From Schoenoplectus triqueter (Eukaryota > Streptophyta > Magnoliopsida > Poales > Cyperaceae), in contig CAXKVV010001993.1 of NCBI GenBank assembly GCA_964058805.1, positions 1-33,205 of the forward strand: a stretch of DNA of 33,205 nucleotides. Direction: 5' to 3'. The position numbers and the translations under genes were made by a program. The notes below the pieces were generated by a model. The model had not been told where the DNA came from and did no database searches. It was given only the letters and a program-made list of their open reading frames with translations. Of this stretch, positions 1 to 9,740 are shown piece by piece; position 1 is the first letter of the stretch; each line of letters begins with the position of its first letter.

Positions 1-833
1 TTCAACATGTTTTGCCCTCAAGTTACACATAATTTCGTGGAAAATAATATAACTATTCTTAACTATGTCTATTATAAAGTTGTTCAATTAAACTTTGATA
101 TGAATATTCTATAACACTAATTTTGCACAAAACATAAATGTGATGCGTTGAAAACTGTTGTTTAGACAAGTTGTTTGGCTTTATGAAAAATTTTGGCCGC
201 ACAACTATCACATAATTTCATGCAGATTAAAATAATTACTCTTAATTACGCCTATTATAAGATTATCCTATTAAAACTTCAAAATGAGTATTCTGTGATG
301 CTAATTTTGCGCAAAATGTATGTAAGATGCATTAAAAACTGTTGTTTAAACAATTATTTGAGTTTTTCATAATTTTTGGCCACATAACTACATATATTTT
401 CGTGCAAATTAATACAATTACTCTTAATTATCCCTATTGCAAATTGCCAAATTAAAATATCGATATGAATATTCTATAAAGCTAATACTGCACAAAACAA
501 AAGTAAGATACGTTAAAAACGGCTATTTAACAAGTTGTTTGGCTTTATGAAAAAATTTTACCGCATAACTATACTTAATTTGGTGCAAATTAATATAATT
601 ACTCCTAATCATGCCCTCTATAAGATTGTTCAATTAACACTTCAAAATGAATATTTTAGGGCGCTATTTTTCCTCAAAACATAAGTATGATGCATTAGAA
701 ACTTCTATTTCAAAAAGATAAGTTTTTCATTATTTTTGGCCTCATAACTACATATAATTTCATGAAAATTAATATAATTATGATCAATTATGTCTACTGA
801 AAGATTATCTAATTAACACTTTAATATGAACAA
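1..833. repeat. Satellite array, ~182-bp monomers with alternating types
   Basis: Four to five diverged monomers lie head to tail. The landmark resembling CTATTATAAGATT recurs near 63, 244, 425, 607 and 788, giving a period of 180-184 bp. Monomers alternate at one segment: those with CAAGTTGTTTGGC (167 and 531) versus those with CAATTATTTGAG or a relative (351 and 711). The real unit is therefore a dimer of about 364 bp. The array is cut by the left window edge and fades near 833. The monomer size is typical of plant satellites; a centromeric, pericentromeric or subtelomeric location cannot be told from here. Confidence 0.8.
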
Positions 834-1470
834 AAATGCCCCTCCATCAAAATTAATAATTATTTAAAATTATAAAAGAATAAAAATGTCCCTCCATCAA
901 TCAACAACTCGTCTCAATTTCACTAAGAACTAGCAAATTTAAAAACGTTAATTTTATCTTTACCATATGATCAACTTGAATAGTACGAATTTCAAATTTT
1001 TTTATCACCTTTCAAATCTGAAACTCTTAACAAACACATATTTTTTCTTCACATATATGATATAGAAGATCCAGTCACATATGTCTCAAGAAGATTGTTG
1101 GAGGTCAATCAATCTTTTAGGGAGGCTGATGGATGTGTCGAAAGTTGCTGATTACCTCTTCCCGAGCTCGTAAAATCCATGAGAAAATAAAGGGCAAGAC
1201 TATTTAAAAAGACTAATATAGATTTGAGCAAATAACGAGAATAAAAGGAAGGATATTTTTGTCCTATTATAATTTAATTTCTATGAGGATAATAGTAGTT
1301 ATGGGTAAATATTCAAGATTTTAATATTTTGAGGGATAAGTATATATATCTAATTTTCAAATTTGGAGGGGTAAATATTCAAATTGAAATATGTTGAGGC
1401 ATATATATCTAATTTTGCCTATTTTAATTCTACATGCTCAGTTCTTGAAATATTTCAAGGGTAAACATTT
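834..1470. other. Non-coding spacer between two tandem arrays
   Basis: No gene is visible. A phrase like AAAAATG(C/T)CCCTCCATCAA occurs twice (about 834 and 884). A segment of about 65 bp beginning GGGTAAATATTCAA is duplicated at 1303 and 1368. Both look like decayed transposon or tandem-repeat material. Confidence 0.5.
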
Positions 1471-1479
1471 ATCTTAGAC

Positions 1480-2870
1480 ATGTTTTCGACAGTTCTGTGG
1501 CTGTTGTGTCCGATTTTCATATTTTGTGCTCCTACACTCATTTTTGGCTGCTACGGGGGCCTTACATCAATTTTCAAGTTTTGTGCTGTCGAACTCATTT
1601 TCAGCGGTCCCGAGGGCGTAGTGTCCATTTTTCATATTTTGCGCTCCATAATTCATTTTCGACGGTATTCGGCCTGCTGCATCTTGTTTTCAAGTTTTGT
1701 TATTCTTGACACGTTTTTGACGGTTTCAGGTTGTTGTGTCCGATTTTTACATTTCGCGCTTCTGCACTCGTTTTCAATTGTGTATCGGTGTAGCAGGAGG
1801 ATCTCTTTATTGATCACTTGGAGTCTCTGCTCCAAGCTCAAAATTCTCACACCGGACGGCGAGCCCGCACATTATCTTTGTGGAGTTTTTAAACTAAATA
1901 TAGATAAAGAAATCCTCTTTTAATACTAACTTGCTTCCTCGTTGCGTTTAATTTTGAATTTTATGTTGTCAGACTCATTTTCGATGGTCCCGAGATGTTG
2001 TGTCCATTTTTCATATTTTTTGCTTCAGAATTCATTTTCAATGATATCGAGGCCGCTGAGTGTAGTATTCACGTTTTACGATCTCGAACTCATTTTTAAT
2101 AGTAACGAGTTCATAGCATCCGATTTTCATATTTTGTGCTCCCACACTCATTTTCAAGGGTTGTTGAGTTGATGCGTCCATTTTTCAAGTTTTACGCTCT
2201 AGAATTCATTTTCAACGATACCGGAGCTGTTGCATCCAATTTTAAAGTTTTACGGTCCTAGACTCATTTTTTAGGGTTTCGAGACTATTGTGTTCGGTTT
2301 TCATGTTTTGCGCTACTGCATTTATTTTCAGCGATCTTGGGGTGTTGTCCATTTTTCATGTGTTGCACTCTAGAACTCATTTTCGATAATAGTGGGTTTG
2401 TTGCATGTAGTTTTCAAGTTTTACAATCTCTGACTCATTTTTGACAGTTCCGAGGTCGTTGCGTCCGGTTTTCATATTTTACTCTCCCACAATTGCATTG
2501 AACGGTCCCGAGACCGATGCGTCCATTTTCACGTTTTGCTCCAGAACTCATTTTTGGCTGTACCAGGACCGTTGTGTCCAATTTTCAAGATTTGCGATTC
2601 CAGAGTTGTTTTTGACGATTCCGAGGTTGTCGCGTACGGTTTTCACGTTTTACGTTCCTGCACTCATTTTCAGCGATTTTGAGGTAGTTGCGTACCATTT
2701 TTAAGTTTTGCAATATCAGATTCATTTTTGATTGTTTTGGAATCGTTATTTCTATTTTTCACGTTTTGCGCTCGAAAACTACGGTATCCGAGCCACTGCA
2801 TGCAGTTTTCAAATTTTGCGATCGTGGATTCATTTTTTACGGTATCAGCCTTGTAGTTTTCGGCGGTATC
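1480..2870. repeat. 58-bp tandem repeat array with ~174-bp trimeric organisation
   Basis: About two dozen units of roughly 58 bp share a core of the form CTCATTTTC..GG..CCGAGG..GTTGCGTCC..TTTTCA..TTTTGCG. The CATTTT anchor falls at 1538, 1596, 1654, 1712, 1769, 1976, 2033, 2091, 2149, 2207, 2264, 2323, 2378, 2436, 2496, 2549, 2607, 2665, 2723 and 2831. Unit subtypes recur every third unit: CACTC-type at 2149, 2323, 2496 and 2665. A unique stretch of about 140 bp (1790-1930) interrupts the array, and one unit near 2770 is partly deleted. The array is richer in G+C than its flanks. Open frames on both strands (such as 147 codons from 1480) are a by-product of the periodicity, not a gene. Confidence 0.85.
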
Positions 2871-3940
2871 AGCCCTTGTAAATTTGCACACTTCTTTTTC
2901 CCAAACTAGTGAAATTTTTCAGAGTGATTACAAAAGGGAGGGAATCATCGCTCCATTAAGTCGAAATATGACCGTAAGAATGATGAAAGCCGGACAACAA
3001 TACCTCAAATAGTGTTCCAAAAGCTAATGGGTTTGTTTATGAACCCTTGAGTCTAATGTGCTCTCAGCTGAAAAGCACGAGCTGCTCATTGGGTGCACCC
3101 TGGTGCTCATTCTCGTTGCTGACAACTAATCTGAGACGACGCATATTTCAAAGGATTTGAAGATGACCTGGCCGATGCTTAAGCTGTACTATCTTCAACT
3201 TAGGTGCAAAGTTAATGGCATTTTTGTAACGCTTCCTGATATGAAGAAGAGGAAGAAGAGGAAGCAGTCAAGGCGGTGATTAGTTTTATGATGCATGGTA
3301 GGATTTAGGGCAGATTTTTTTTTTGGGTGCGGTTGTACTGCAATGAACTTCATCTTTTGCTTATTTTATTCAAATTTTGTGATATTTAAGTTTTGTAATG
3401 GATGATGTGGTGATAATAATTATAAGTTATTTCTTTTTTCCCTTGGGAGAGCTATGCAAGATTTCAATATTACGAAATTATTTCAAATTTTGATAAATTG
3501 GATTTGAAATACCCCTATTACTTGAATTTGTCTCCATGCAACCATCATGATGTTATCAACCTCCACCTCCAGTATTCGCTCGTTTCTAAAGAGTGTGCTT
3601 TACTAAAGAATTTATTTGAAGAAAGTTAGCAAATGAAAGAAAGAAGGAAACAGGAAAAAAAATTAATATCAGGAAATTTCTTAACCAGTCATCGGAAAGA
3701 CCTAAATAATGACATGTCGGTACTCTGATTAAAATGAGGAATTAACCTGATTGAAGAGTAACTGCACTCATGATCGGTCCCTTGAACAACATGCTTTAAA
3801 CCACATGTTAAAGGAGTCAATCAGCTATAGAAGGATATTTCACACACACAAAAACAGAAGTAGCAGATTAGAATTTCATGGTCTGAACTATTTACTCCAA
3901 TCTCCATGTTAGGCAACTTTCATCAATAAAGAAAAGAAAT
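2870..3940. other. Intergenic stretch, nothing firmly recognised
   Basis: This lies between the 58-bp array and the 3' end of the GIF-like gene. 2930-3290 is less AT-biased than its surroundings and may be a captured or decayed gene fragment, but no frame stays open for long. The remainder is AT-rich with homopolymer runs. Confidence 0.4.
3163..3279 (+). CDS. Short basic ORF of 38 codons, doubtful
   Basis: ATG at 3163 to TGA at 3277-3279 encodes 38 residues. The last dozen are almost all Lys, Arg, Gln and Ser (KKRKKRKQSRR), resembling a nuclear-localisation tail. I do not recognise a family. It could be the last exon of a lost gene, a fragment carried by a transposon, or a chance frame: the basic tail comes from a simple GAAGAAGAGG purine repeat, which argues for chance. 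No splice-linked upstream exon was found. Confidence 0.15.
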   Translation: MTWPMLKLYYLQLRCKVNGIFVTLPDMKKRKKRKQSRR

Positions 3941-3946
3941 TTTATT
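3941..3946 (-). terminator. Candidate poly(A) signal of the GIF-like gene
   Basis: AATAAA on the minus strand, about 200 nt beyond the TGA at 4148-4150. This spacing suits a plant 3' UTR. There is no transcript evidence, so it is only the best-placed candidate. Confidence 0.4.
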
Positions 3947-4147
3947 TCACAACTACAACTAAGTTGAAACTCGAAAGAAAGATCACATCATCAGTTTAGC
4001 ATTTAGTTTAACATCCAACATCGCCAAATAAAACAAATCTCAAAAGGCATAAGCTTGTGACCACCAGACCCGTTACCAAGCAACAGCCCTTTAGATTAAT
4101 AGTATACATCTTCATCATCTGACTAAGTCCTAATGATGCCCAATTTC

Positions 4148-5608
4148 TCATGCTTTATCTGCGAGTTTTGCATCTCCCGTCCCACCCCCATCATTCTCCC
4201 CACCCGAACTCCTTTCCCTTTCAGGCTCTGAGCTAGCGCCTGGTGTCCCATCAGGCTTACTGGACTGTTGTGTGGGGTCCACATGCATGGGATGATGATG
4301 CATCCCATTCATGGCCATGCTAGGCCGCATTGGCATCTGACCAGGGAAAGACATCATCTGATGAGGTGGTGTTTGCTGCAAGTGTTGCGCTTCTTGGTGC
4401 ATTGATAACTGTGGCCGGGACGGGAATAGATGTGCCTGGTTCTGCTGTTGCATGTATTGTGCGGCTGCTGCTGCAGCAGCCTGTGGTGACATACCAGGTG
4501 GAAGTGCACCAGGTGTCATGGTACCCGGTGGCATCATCTGGTAAAATGTGTGTAAAAAAATGTTAAGTATTTCCATGTCAATGAAAAAACCAGAGAAGAA
4601 TAGAAACGGGTACCAAAAACAATTTAAATGGTACTGGTAAGCGTGATATAGGATGATTCACCTGAGGTAATTCAACAGTACCAGGACTGACAAGTACAAA
4701 GCCATTATCTCACTAGTTCAATTTGGACCTAACTCGTGCATAGGTACACCACGAACTAGCAAGTGTGCTAAAATAATCTTTTACGGGCAACAATGGGTGT
4801 CTGGTGCACCTAACTATCCTGAACCTCACTGGTTGAGAAACAAACCTGTGGCCTAACTGCAGGTGATTGTGGCTGTGAATCTGCTATAGCAGCTAGGTAC
4901 AAGAGATTCTTTTGGAGTTGGGCTTGATACCTATAACAAAATTCAAAATCATGTAAAGTTCCAATATGATTTACAAAAGGCATATCTAACTGAAGTCTCA
5001 ATTGTCAACCAATGTTCTCCTTTGGAGATTGAGAAGTGATATTCAGTTATGTTTTTGAAACAAAAAAAAATTTAGCAAAAGCAGGTGCAACCACGCATGG
5101 AAGGCCTTAATTAGCGATGAGAACCACATTTACGATCGGCACCCTTAAAAGTTTCAAAAATTACAAAGAAAGATCAGAAAAATAGCTTACTGTGCACATT
5201 CTGATAGCTTTCCCAGATTTTGATTCTCCAAAATCGCCAAAATGAGCTGCTTATTTTCGTCCAAATACTGAATGAAGGAATAGGGAAAAAATTAACATCG
5301 AAAAATCCAAGATTTTGTGCAAGTCAGAAATAAATAATGGAGTTCACACTATTTATACAGTAGTACCAAATGGTCGGATTTTCACACGCATATAATTTTT
5401 GTACTCAACTCCAAATTAGCGAGTAATCAGCTCATATCATAAAATAAAACGAAACTAACTCTTTTTCAAATCGCGAGAACGGTGTAACAAACCCTAATAA
5501 CACATTACCAAAACAAAAGGGAAAAGATGAAACCTTTTGAATCTGCTCGGTGGTGATATTCGCCGGAGCTACCACCGGCATCGACCCCATCTGCATAGAC
5601 TGCTGCAT
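4148..5608 (-). CDS. GIF: GRF-interacting factor (SSXT/SNH-domain transcriptional co-activator), GIF2/GIF3 type
   Basis: Four exons give a 208-aa protein: 5608-5534, 5267-5191, 4930-4846 and 4537-4148 (stop included). All introns are GT..AG (266, 260 and 308 bp). The start MQQSMQMG is the usual start of the family. Residues about 17-75 form the SSXT/SNH domain, including ITTEQIQKYLDEN, NQNLGKLSECAQYQAQLQ and LLYLAAIAD. The rest is Met/Gln/Pro-rich with a 7-Ala run (99-105), a His-rich patch (159-164) and an acidic, Gly-rich tail. In plants these proteins bind the QLQ domain of GRF transcription factors and recruit SWI/SNF chromatin remodellers in the nucleus, promoting cell proliferation in leaves and flowers. 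The wording of the SNH domain matches GIF2/GIF3 better than GIF1/AN3. Length is normal and nothing looks broken. Orthology to a specific GIF is inference. Confidence 0.93.
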
Positions 5609-6138
5609 CTCTCTTCTGTCTCACTCCGTCTCTCCCCCCTCTCTCTAACGAAAACTAAAGAAAAGGAAACGGAAAAAAATGAATTTTGGGTTATGGGTTT
5701 TGGGTTTTGGACAAATAATAGGGGAGCCGAGGACCAGAAATAGGGAGATCGTTTGTGGCGATCTGTATTTGTTACGCCGTGTGATAACTTAGCCATTTCT
5801 ATTAGCAAGCTCTTTAAGGAATTCATATTGGACACCACTAGTCAATGGAATCATACAGTGTTCTTGATACAGGAAATCCTGACCAGAAGGGAAGGGCAAG
5901 GGCTGATTAATTGTTTGGTCGGTGGGACCCGCTCCTTTAGACTTTGCTTGTGAGTGAATTGCTTTGGAATTCGGAATGGCCCGGAAGAGAAGGCTACAGC
6001 ATGATGCGCTGCAGTCTGACTTCTAGAGCTATCTATATGTAGTGCTTTGTGCAGCGAATTTATGTGAAAAGCGTGAATATAATTATTTAAATTTCAGATT
6101 GTCGGTTAAAATACATTTTATATTTATATAAGATATAA
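5609..6138. other. 5' flank of the GIF-like gene
   Basis: On the minus strand, directly upstream of the ATG, is a GA-rich leader (GGGGGGAGAGACGGAGTG type) followed by AACCCAAAA-like motifs. No clear TATA box is visible, so a TATA-less promoter is plausible. A telo-box-like AAACCCTAA lies within intron 1 at 5489-5497. Nothing else is recognised up to the MITE at 6139. Confidence 0.4.
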
Positions 6139-6529
6139 GAGTTAGACAGTATAGTATAGACCTCCGTGTAATGAATCGGTTTTTTATTTTTAAAATTTAA
6201 ATAGTCAATTTGAACAGTACAAAATAATTTTTATATGAATATTTTGATGTAGACTAAATTTTATATATTTTTAAATTTTTTTATTATTTTTTAAGATAGT
6301 AAGAAAATCATCTATTTTGAATGACTCATAATATCTAAATCAAGTGATTTTCTAATTATTTTAAAAAATAATTAAAATTAAAAAATATATATAAATTTTA
6401 GTCTATATTTAGATATTCATATGAAAATCATTTTATATGGTTTAGATAGACCATTTAAACTTTAAAAATGAAGAATCGATGTATAACACGGAGACGATCC
6501 ATACTATACATAGAATCATAACCCAACTC
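6139..6529. mobile_element. Fold-back MITE, copy 1 of a two-member family
   Basis: The two halves are inverted copies of each other over arms of about 180 bp. Left GAGTTAGAC pairs with right ..CAACTC. CCTCCGTGT, AATCG and AGACTAAATTTTATAT on the left are mirrored by ACACGGAGACG, CGAT and ATAAATTTTAGTCT on the right. No transposase is encoded. It is clearly related to 8199-8594. The target duplication cannot be resolved in the AT-rich flanks, so the superfamily is left open (long arms recall Mutator-type MITEs). Confidence 0.75.
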
Positions 6530-6689
6530 TTTATATAATTTGAATTATGTAGAAATTGAGGCGAAAAAGGCGGAGTCAGACTCGGACAATATATTACGCT
6601 AACTTCAAATTTTTAGTTATCTCTAACCATAATTGAGCAACGGGAAAGAAAAAGTAAAACGAAATCGATATAATTAATCCGAACTATAA

Positions 6690-6878
6690 AAGTATAATAA
6701 ATACTTTAAAAATAAAAGTATAATAAACATTTTAAATACGCTTTAAATTATCAAATATAAATGATTTAATGTGGAGTATTTTTTATACAAACTACTTATT
6801 TATTTACTTCACTACTATTGCTTTAAAATAATTTAACTTTATTCCACTTTAGTTTCACTGTGTTTGTCAAACGGGAAG
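6690..6878 (-). mobile_element. Tourist-like MITE, reverse orientation, truncated
   Basis: Read on the minus strand from about 6878, it shows CCCGTTTGACAAACAC, AACTAAAGTGGAATAAAG, TAGTAGTGAAGTAAATA and TAAATCATTTAT. These match in order the MITE at 8708-8970. The far terminus (about 6690-6710) has decayed and no target duplication is obvious. Boundaries are approximate. Confidence 0.6.
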
Positions 6879-6879
6879 A

Positions 6880-8198
6880 ATATCTTTGAAAGTTTAGTAT
6901 GTCCACGTGTGTGATCTATATTATTGAAAAAAGCCAAAAATATTTTTTACATTTCCATTAAGATGCTTTCTTATTATATTTTTTCTGAAAAAGAAACTAA
7001 CATAATAAAATATAGGAGTTTATCAAATATCACTTATGATATATTTTGTTTGTCAGTGTGAAAAAAAGAGGCTCAGTTTAAAATATTTTTAGTATTTCAA
7101 ACAACAATATGAATGAAGTTCATAATTGTATTTTGTTAATGAAAAATAATAAGACTGTATCAGATTGGAAATAGAAAACGAATAAGTATTCAATGATAAA
7201 CAAACAATAAAATTAATGAAGTTTCATAATTGCAGGGAGACAATTTTATATTTAATTTTGTTGCTACTAATTATTTCTTATATTACGTTAAAATATGATT
7301 AAAATTTCATTGATTACTGCATTTTTGTTTCTGATTATGCTTTGTTTTATTCTTGCTTATTTTCACTTGTCTGATTTAATTATTTTTTAACTAACTCCAT
7401 AAACACATAATCCACATGATTACTGTATGATTTTAGATTATTTTACGAAAACAACATTTTGTTGTATTGTATTGGATAATATTTGCATTAATTTTCATAA
7501 AATTTATTAAAATTTTAGATTTAAAAATAATGCACATAATGATATAATACACTTGAGAAAGTATCTATATACCTCGAGTTCCATTCCCTGATTTGACCTC
7601 CATGAATTTTATCTCCACGTAACCCACATGATTTTTGTTATTTACGGTTTCTCTTTCCAAATTACTTTATTATTTAATTATATAAATACCTGATATACAC
7701 ATGATACATTTATATAAATATCGAGTGGCTTATGTGACTTGTACTCCCGTTTTTGTTTCTTAATGCTCTGCTCTCTTTCTCCCGTGTTTTTTTTATTTTC
7801 AAAAAGGACTCTCTTTTAACTCTTCTTTCTTCTCAATGCGTTTTTGTTTCTTAATGTTTTTTATGCTATTTTGTTTTTCAATGCTTTCATTCATTTTTAT
7901 ACCTCACATCATGCAGAAAGTCGGCACCTTGAGAATTGTGGTTATTATGAATGGGGAGAACAACGTTTGGAAGGAATGGCTATTTATCTGTTGGCTAATA
8001 AGCGTCGAAATTTCTATGAATGAACAGTTGTCGTGTCACCACTGCAAAGAAAAAGAAAAGAGATTTCAGAAATCCCTCTTAATTCTCTTCTTCTTTTTCT
8101 TGTTATTTTTTTTTATCTTTGTGAATTGTATAACCACCCAAGTCTCACATTCATAAATGCAAGATGTAAATATTTATTTTGCTTATATATATATAATT
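6880..8198. other. AT-rich intergenic DNA, no gene recognised
   Basis: The region is very AT-rich with T-runs. A phrase CGTTTTTGTTTCTTAATG is repeated at 7749 and 7840. The open frame 7836-8156 (106 codons) is dominated by Phe/Leu/Met from T-rich sequence and shows no known domain, so it is not called a gene. Confidence 0.5.
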
Positions 8199-8594
8199 GA
8201 GTTATGGTGCTATGCATAACACGGATCATTTTCGTACTATAGATCGATTCTTTGATCCCAAAATTTAAATGATCGATCCGAACCGCTCAAAATAATTTTC
8301 ATATAAATATCTAATTGAGGACTAAATTTTATATTTTTTAGAATTTTTCTCCAATTTTTTAAATAGTTAAAATATCACTTGATTTAATTATTATGAGCCA
8401 TTCAAAAATGAGTGATTTTCTATCTATCTAAAAAATAGTTAAAAGTTTCTAAAAATATAAATTTAGTATATAACTAGATATTTATATGAAAATCGTTTTA
8501 AGTGTTTCGGACCGACCATTTAGACTTTGAGATTGAAGAATCGATCCATAACGCGGAGATGATCTGTGCTACGCATAACATCATAGTCTAACTC
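8199..8594. mobile_element. Fold-back MITE, copy 2 of the family
   Basis: Left GAGTTATGGTGCTATGC is mirrored by right GCGTAGCACAGATC-type sequence ending TAACTC. Inside, GATCGATTC, TTTAAATGATCG and CATATAAATATCTA are mirrored by the right arm. Shared internal phrases (ACACGGA, TTTCATATAAATAT, AAATCACT, CGCGGAGATGATC) tie it to 6139-6529. It abuts a (TC)n/(TA)n microsatellite on the right. No coding capacity. Confidence 0.75.
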
Positions 8595-8625
8595 TCTCTC
8601 TCTCTCTTTATATATATACTCATAT
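8592..8625. repeat. (TC)n followed by (TA)n microsatellite
   Basis: Simple CTCTCTCT run followed by TATATATA, lying exactly between the right end of the fold-back MITE and the CACTA element. Confidence 0.8.
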
Positions 8626-8707
8626 ATATAAACATCCGAGTTCAAAATATAAATAACCAAATTACTTACCACTACAGAAAAGAGCTTTTATAATGGTTAT
8701 TGACTAA

Positions 8708-8970
8708 CCCTCCGTTTGACAAGTGTAGTAAAGCTAAAGGGAATAAAAGTTAAATCACCTTAAAATACTTAAAACACTTGTATTTGATAGTAGTGAAGTA
8801 AATAGATGAAATATTTTGTGTAAAAAGTGTTAAAATAAAGAAAACTTGATGACATAATTTTAAAACACCTATGAAACTGTTTTAACTTAACGTCACCTTA
8901 AATCATTTATGTTTGATACTTTAAAGCGTTTTAAAGTGCTTAAAGCACTTCTACTACAGCAAACAGGGCA
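8708..8970 (+). mobile_element. Tourist-like (PIF/Harbinger-type) MITE nested in the CACTA element
   Basis: It runs from CCCTCCGTTTGAC to GCAAACAGGGCA and is flanked by TAA on both sides (8705-8707 and 8971-8973). The imperfect terminal inverted repeat and TAA duplication fit Tourist-like MITEs. The 263-bp interior is non-coding. It is related in inverse orientation to 6690-6878. Confidence 0.65.
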
Positions 8971-9199
8971 TAAGTTTAACAACGATTCTTCAAACTATTT
9001 AAGGGGGTGTTATTAAACAATGTTGCAAAAGACTCAAATGTAGAGAACAGTTGTCCAACTTTTGGCAACGGTTTCTATAATAAATCGTTGTTGAATACCA
9101 TTCTTTTACAGTAATTATTTACTAACAATCATTGTTGAATTCATCATTTAGCAATGGTTATTAACAAATAAGTATTGTTAAAGTTACTTTTTTTCATAA

Positions 9200-9325
9200 T
9201 TCTTTATTCTTCAGCTACAAGCAAAATAAAGCTTTATGTCATCATTTTCATTGTTGAAGTTTATTTTTTAATTCTTTTATTCTTGAGCTGCATGCTAAAT
9301 AAAGCTTTATGTCATCATTTTTCAG
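9200..9325. repeat. 73-bp tandem duplication inside the CACTA element
   Basis: AATAAAGCTTTATGTCATC occurs at 9225 and again at 9298, preceded in both cases by TTATTCTT(C/G)AGCT. These are two direct copies of about 73 bp. The minus-strand frame 9248-9466 crosses the duplication and has no recognisable domain. Confidence 0.7.
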
Positions 9326-9599
9326 TTCATTTATGGAGCAATAGCACCGGCTAGTATGCCTACCAAATAAGAACAACAATTCCAAATGAAAAATGTAACA
9401 AAAACCATGTGCATGTAAATCTTTATTGATGTACCAACAACAAACCAATGCCAATTGAGCATCCATTTTCAGACTAAATAAGAAGAAGAAGATAGTACCT
9501 TTTCGTTGTTACTTGCTGCAACACGTTATTTATCAAATCCAAACTCAGTAATAATATGTCCTGCCGAAAATAAAAAATATTTATTTAATTTTGGCTTAA

Positions 9600-9740
9600 C
9601 ATTAGAGGTAATTGCTTAAAATAATTAATATTTAATTACTTAAAATTATATAAAAATAATTAATAAATACTTAATTATTTTATATGAATCGGATCGGATC
9701 GACCTGTGACCATACTCGATCCGACCCATTGACACACCTA
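9600..9740. mobile_element. Right-end remnant of a hAT-like MITE
   Basis: ATAATTAATAAATACTTAAT, GGATCGGATCGACCTGTGA and the terminus ATTGACACACCTA (9728-9740) parallel the right half of the MITE at 23473-23872. The left half is not found, so this is a fragment lying within the CACTA element. Confidence 0.6.

Noticed and set aside
1..833. CRISPR-like array
   Set aside because: The whole monomer is repeated without unique spacers. This is a plant-type satellite.
1480..1923. 147-codon plus-strand open frame
   Set aside because: It follows the 58-bp tandem repeat and a unique interruption. Open frames also occur on the other strand and neighbouring units, and the Cys/Phe-rich product matches no family.
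4330..4566. 78-codon plus-strand frame opposite the last GIF exon
   Set aside because: Antisense shadow of a well-supported coding exon with no domain.
5537..5838. Open frames on both strands over the GIF first exon and leader
   Set aside because: They arise from the CT/GA-rich leader. The spliced model starting at 5608 gives a complete family protein.
7836..8156. 106-codon frame with hydrophobic segments
   Set aside because: The Phe/Leu-rich composition comes from T-rich DNA. No splice context, domain or conserved motif.
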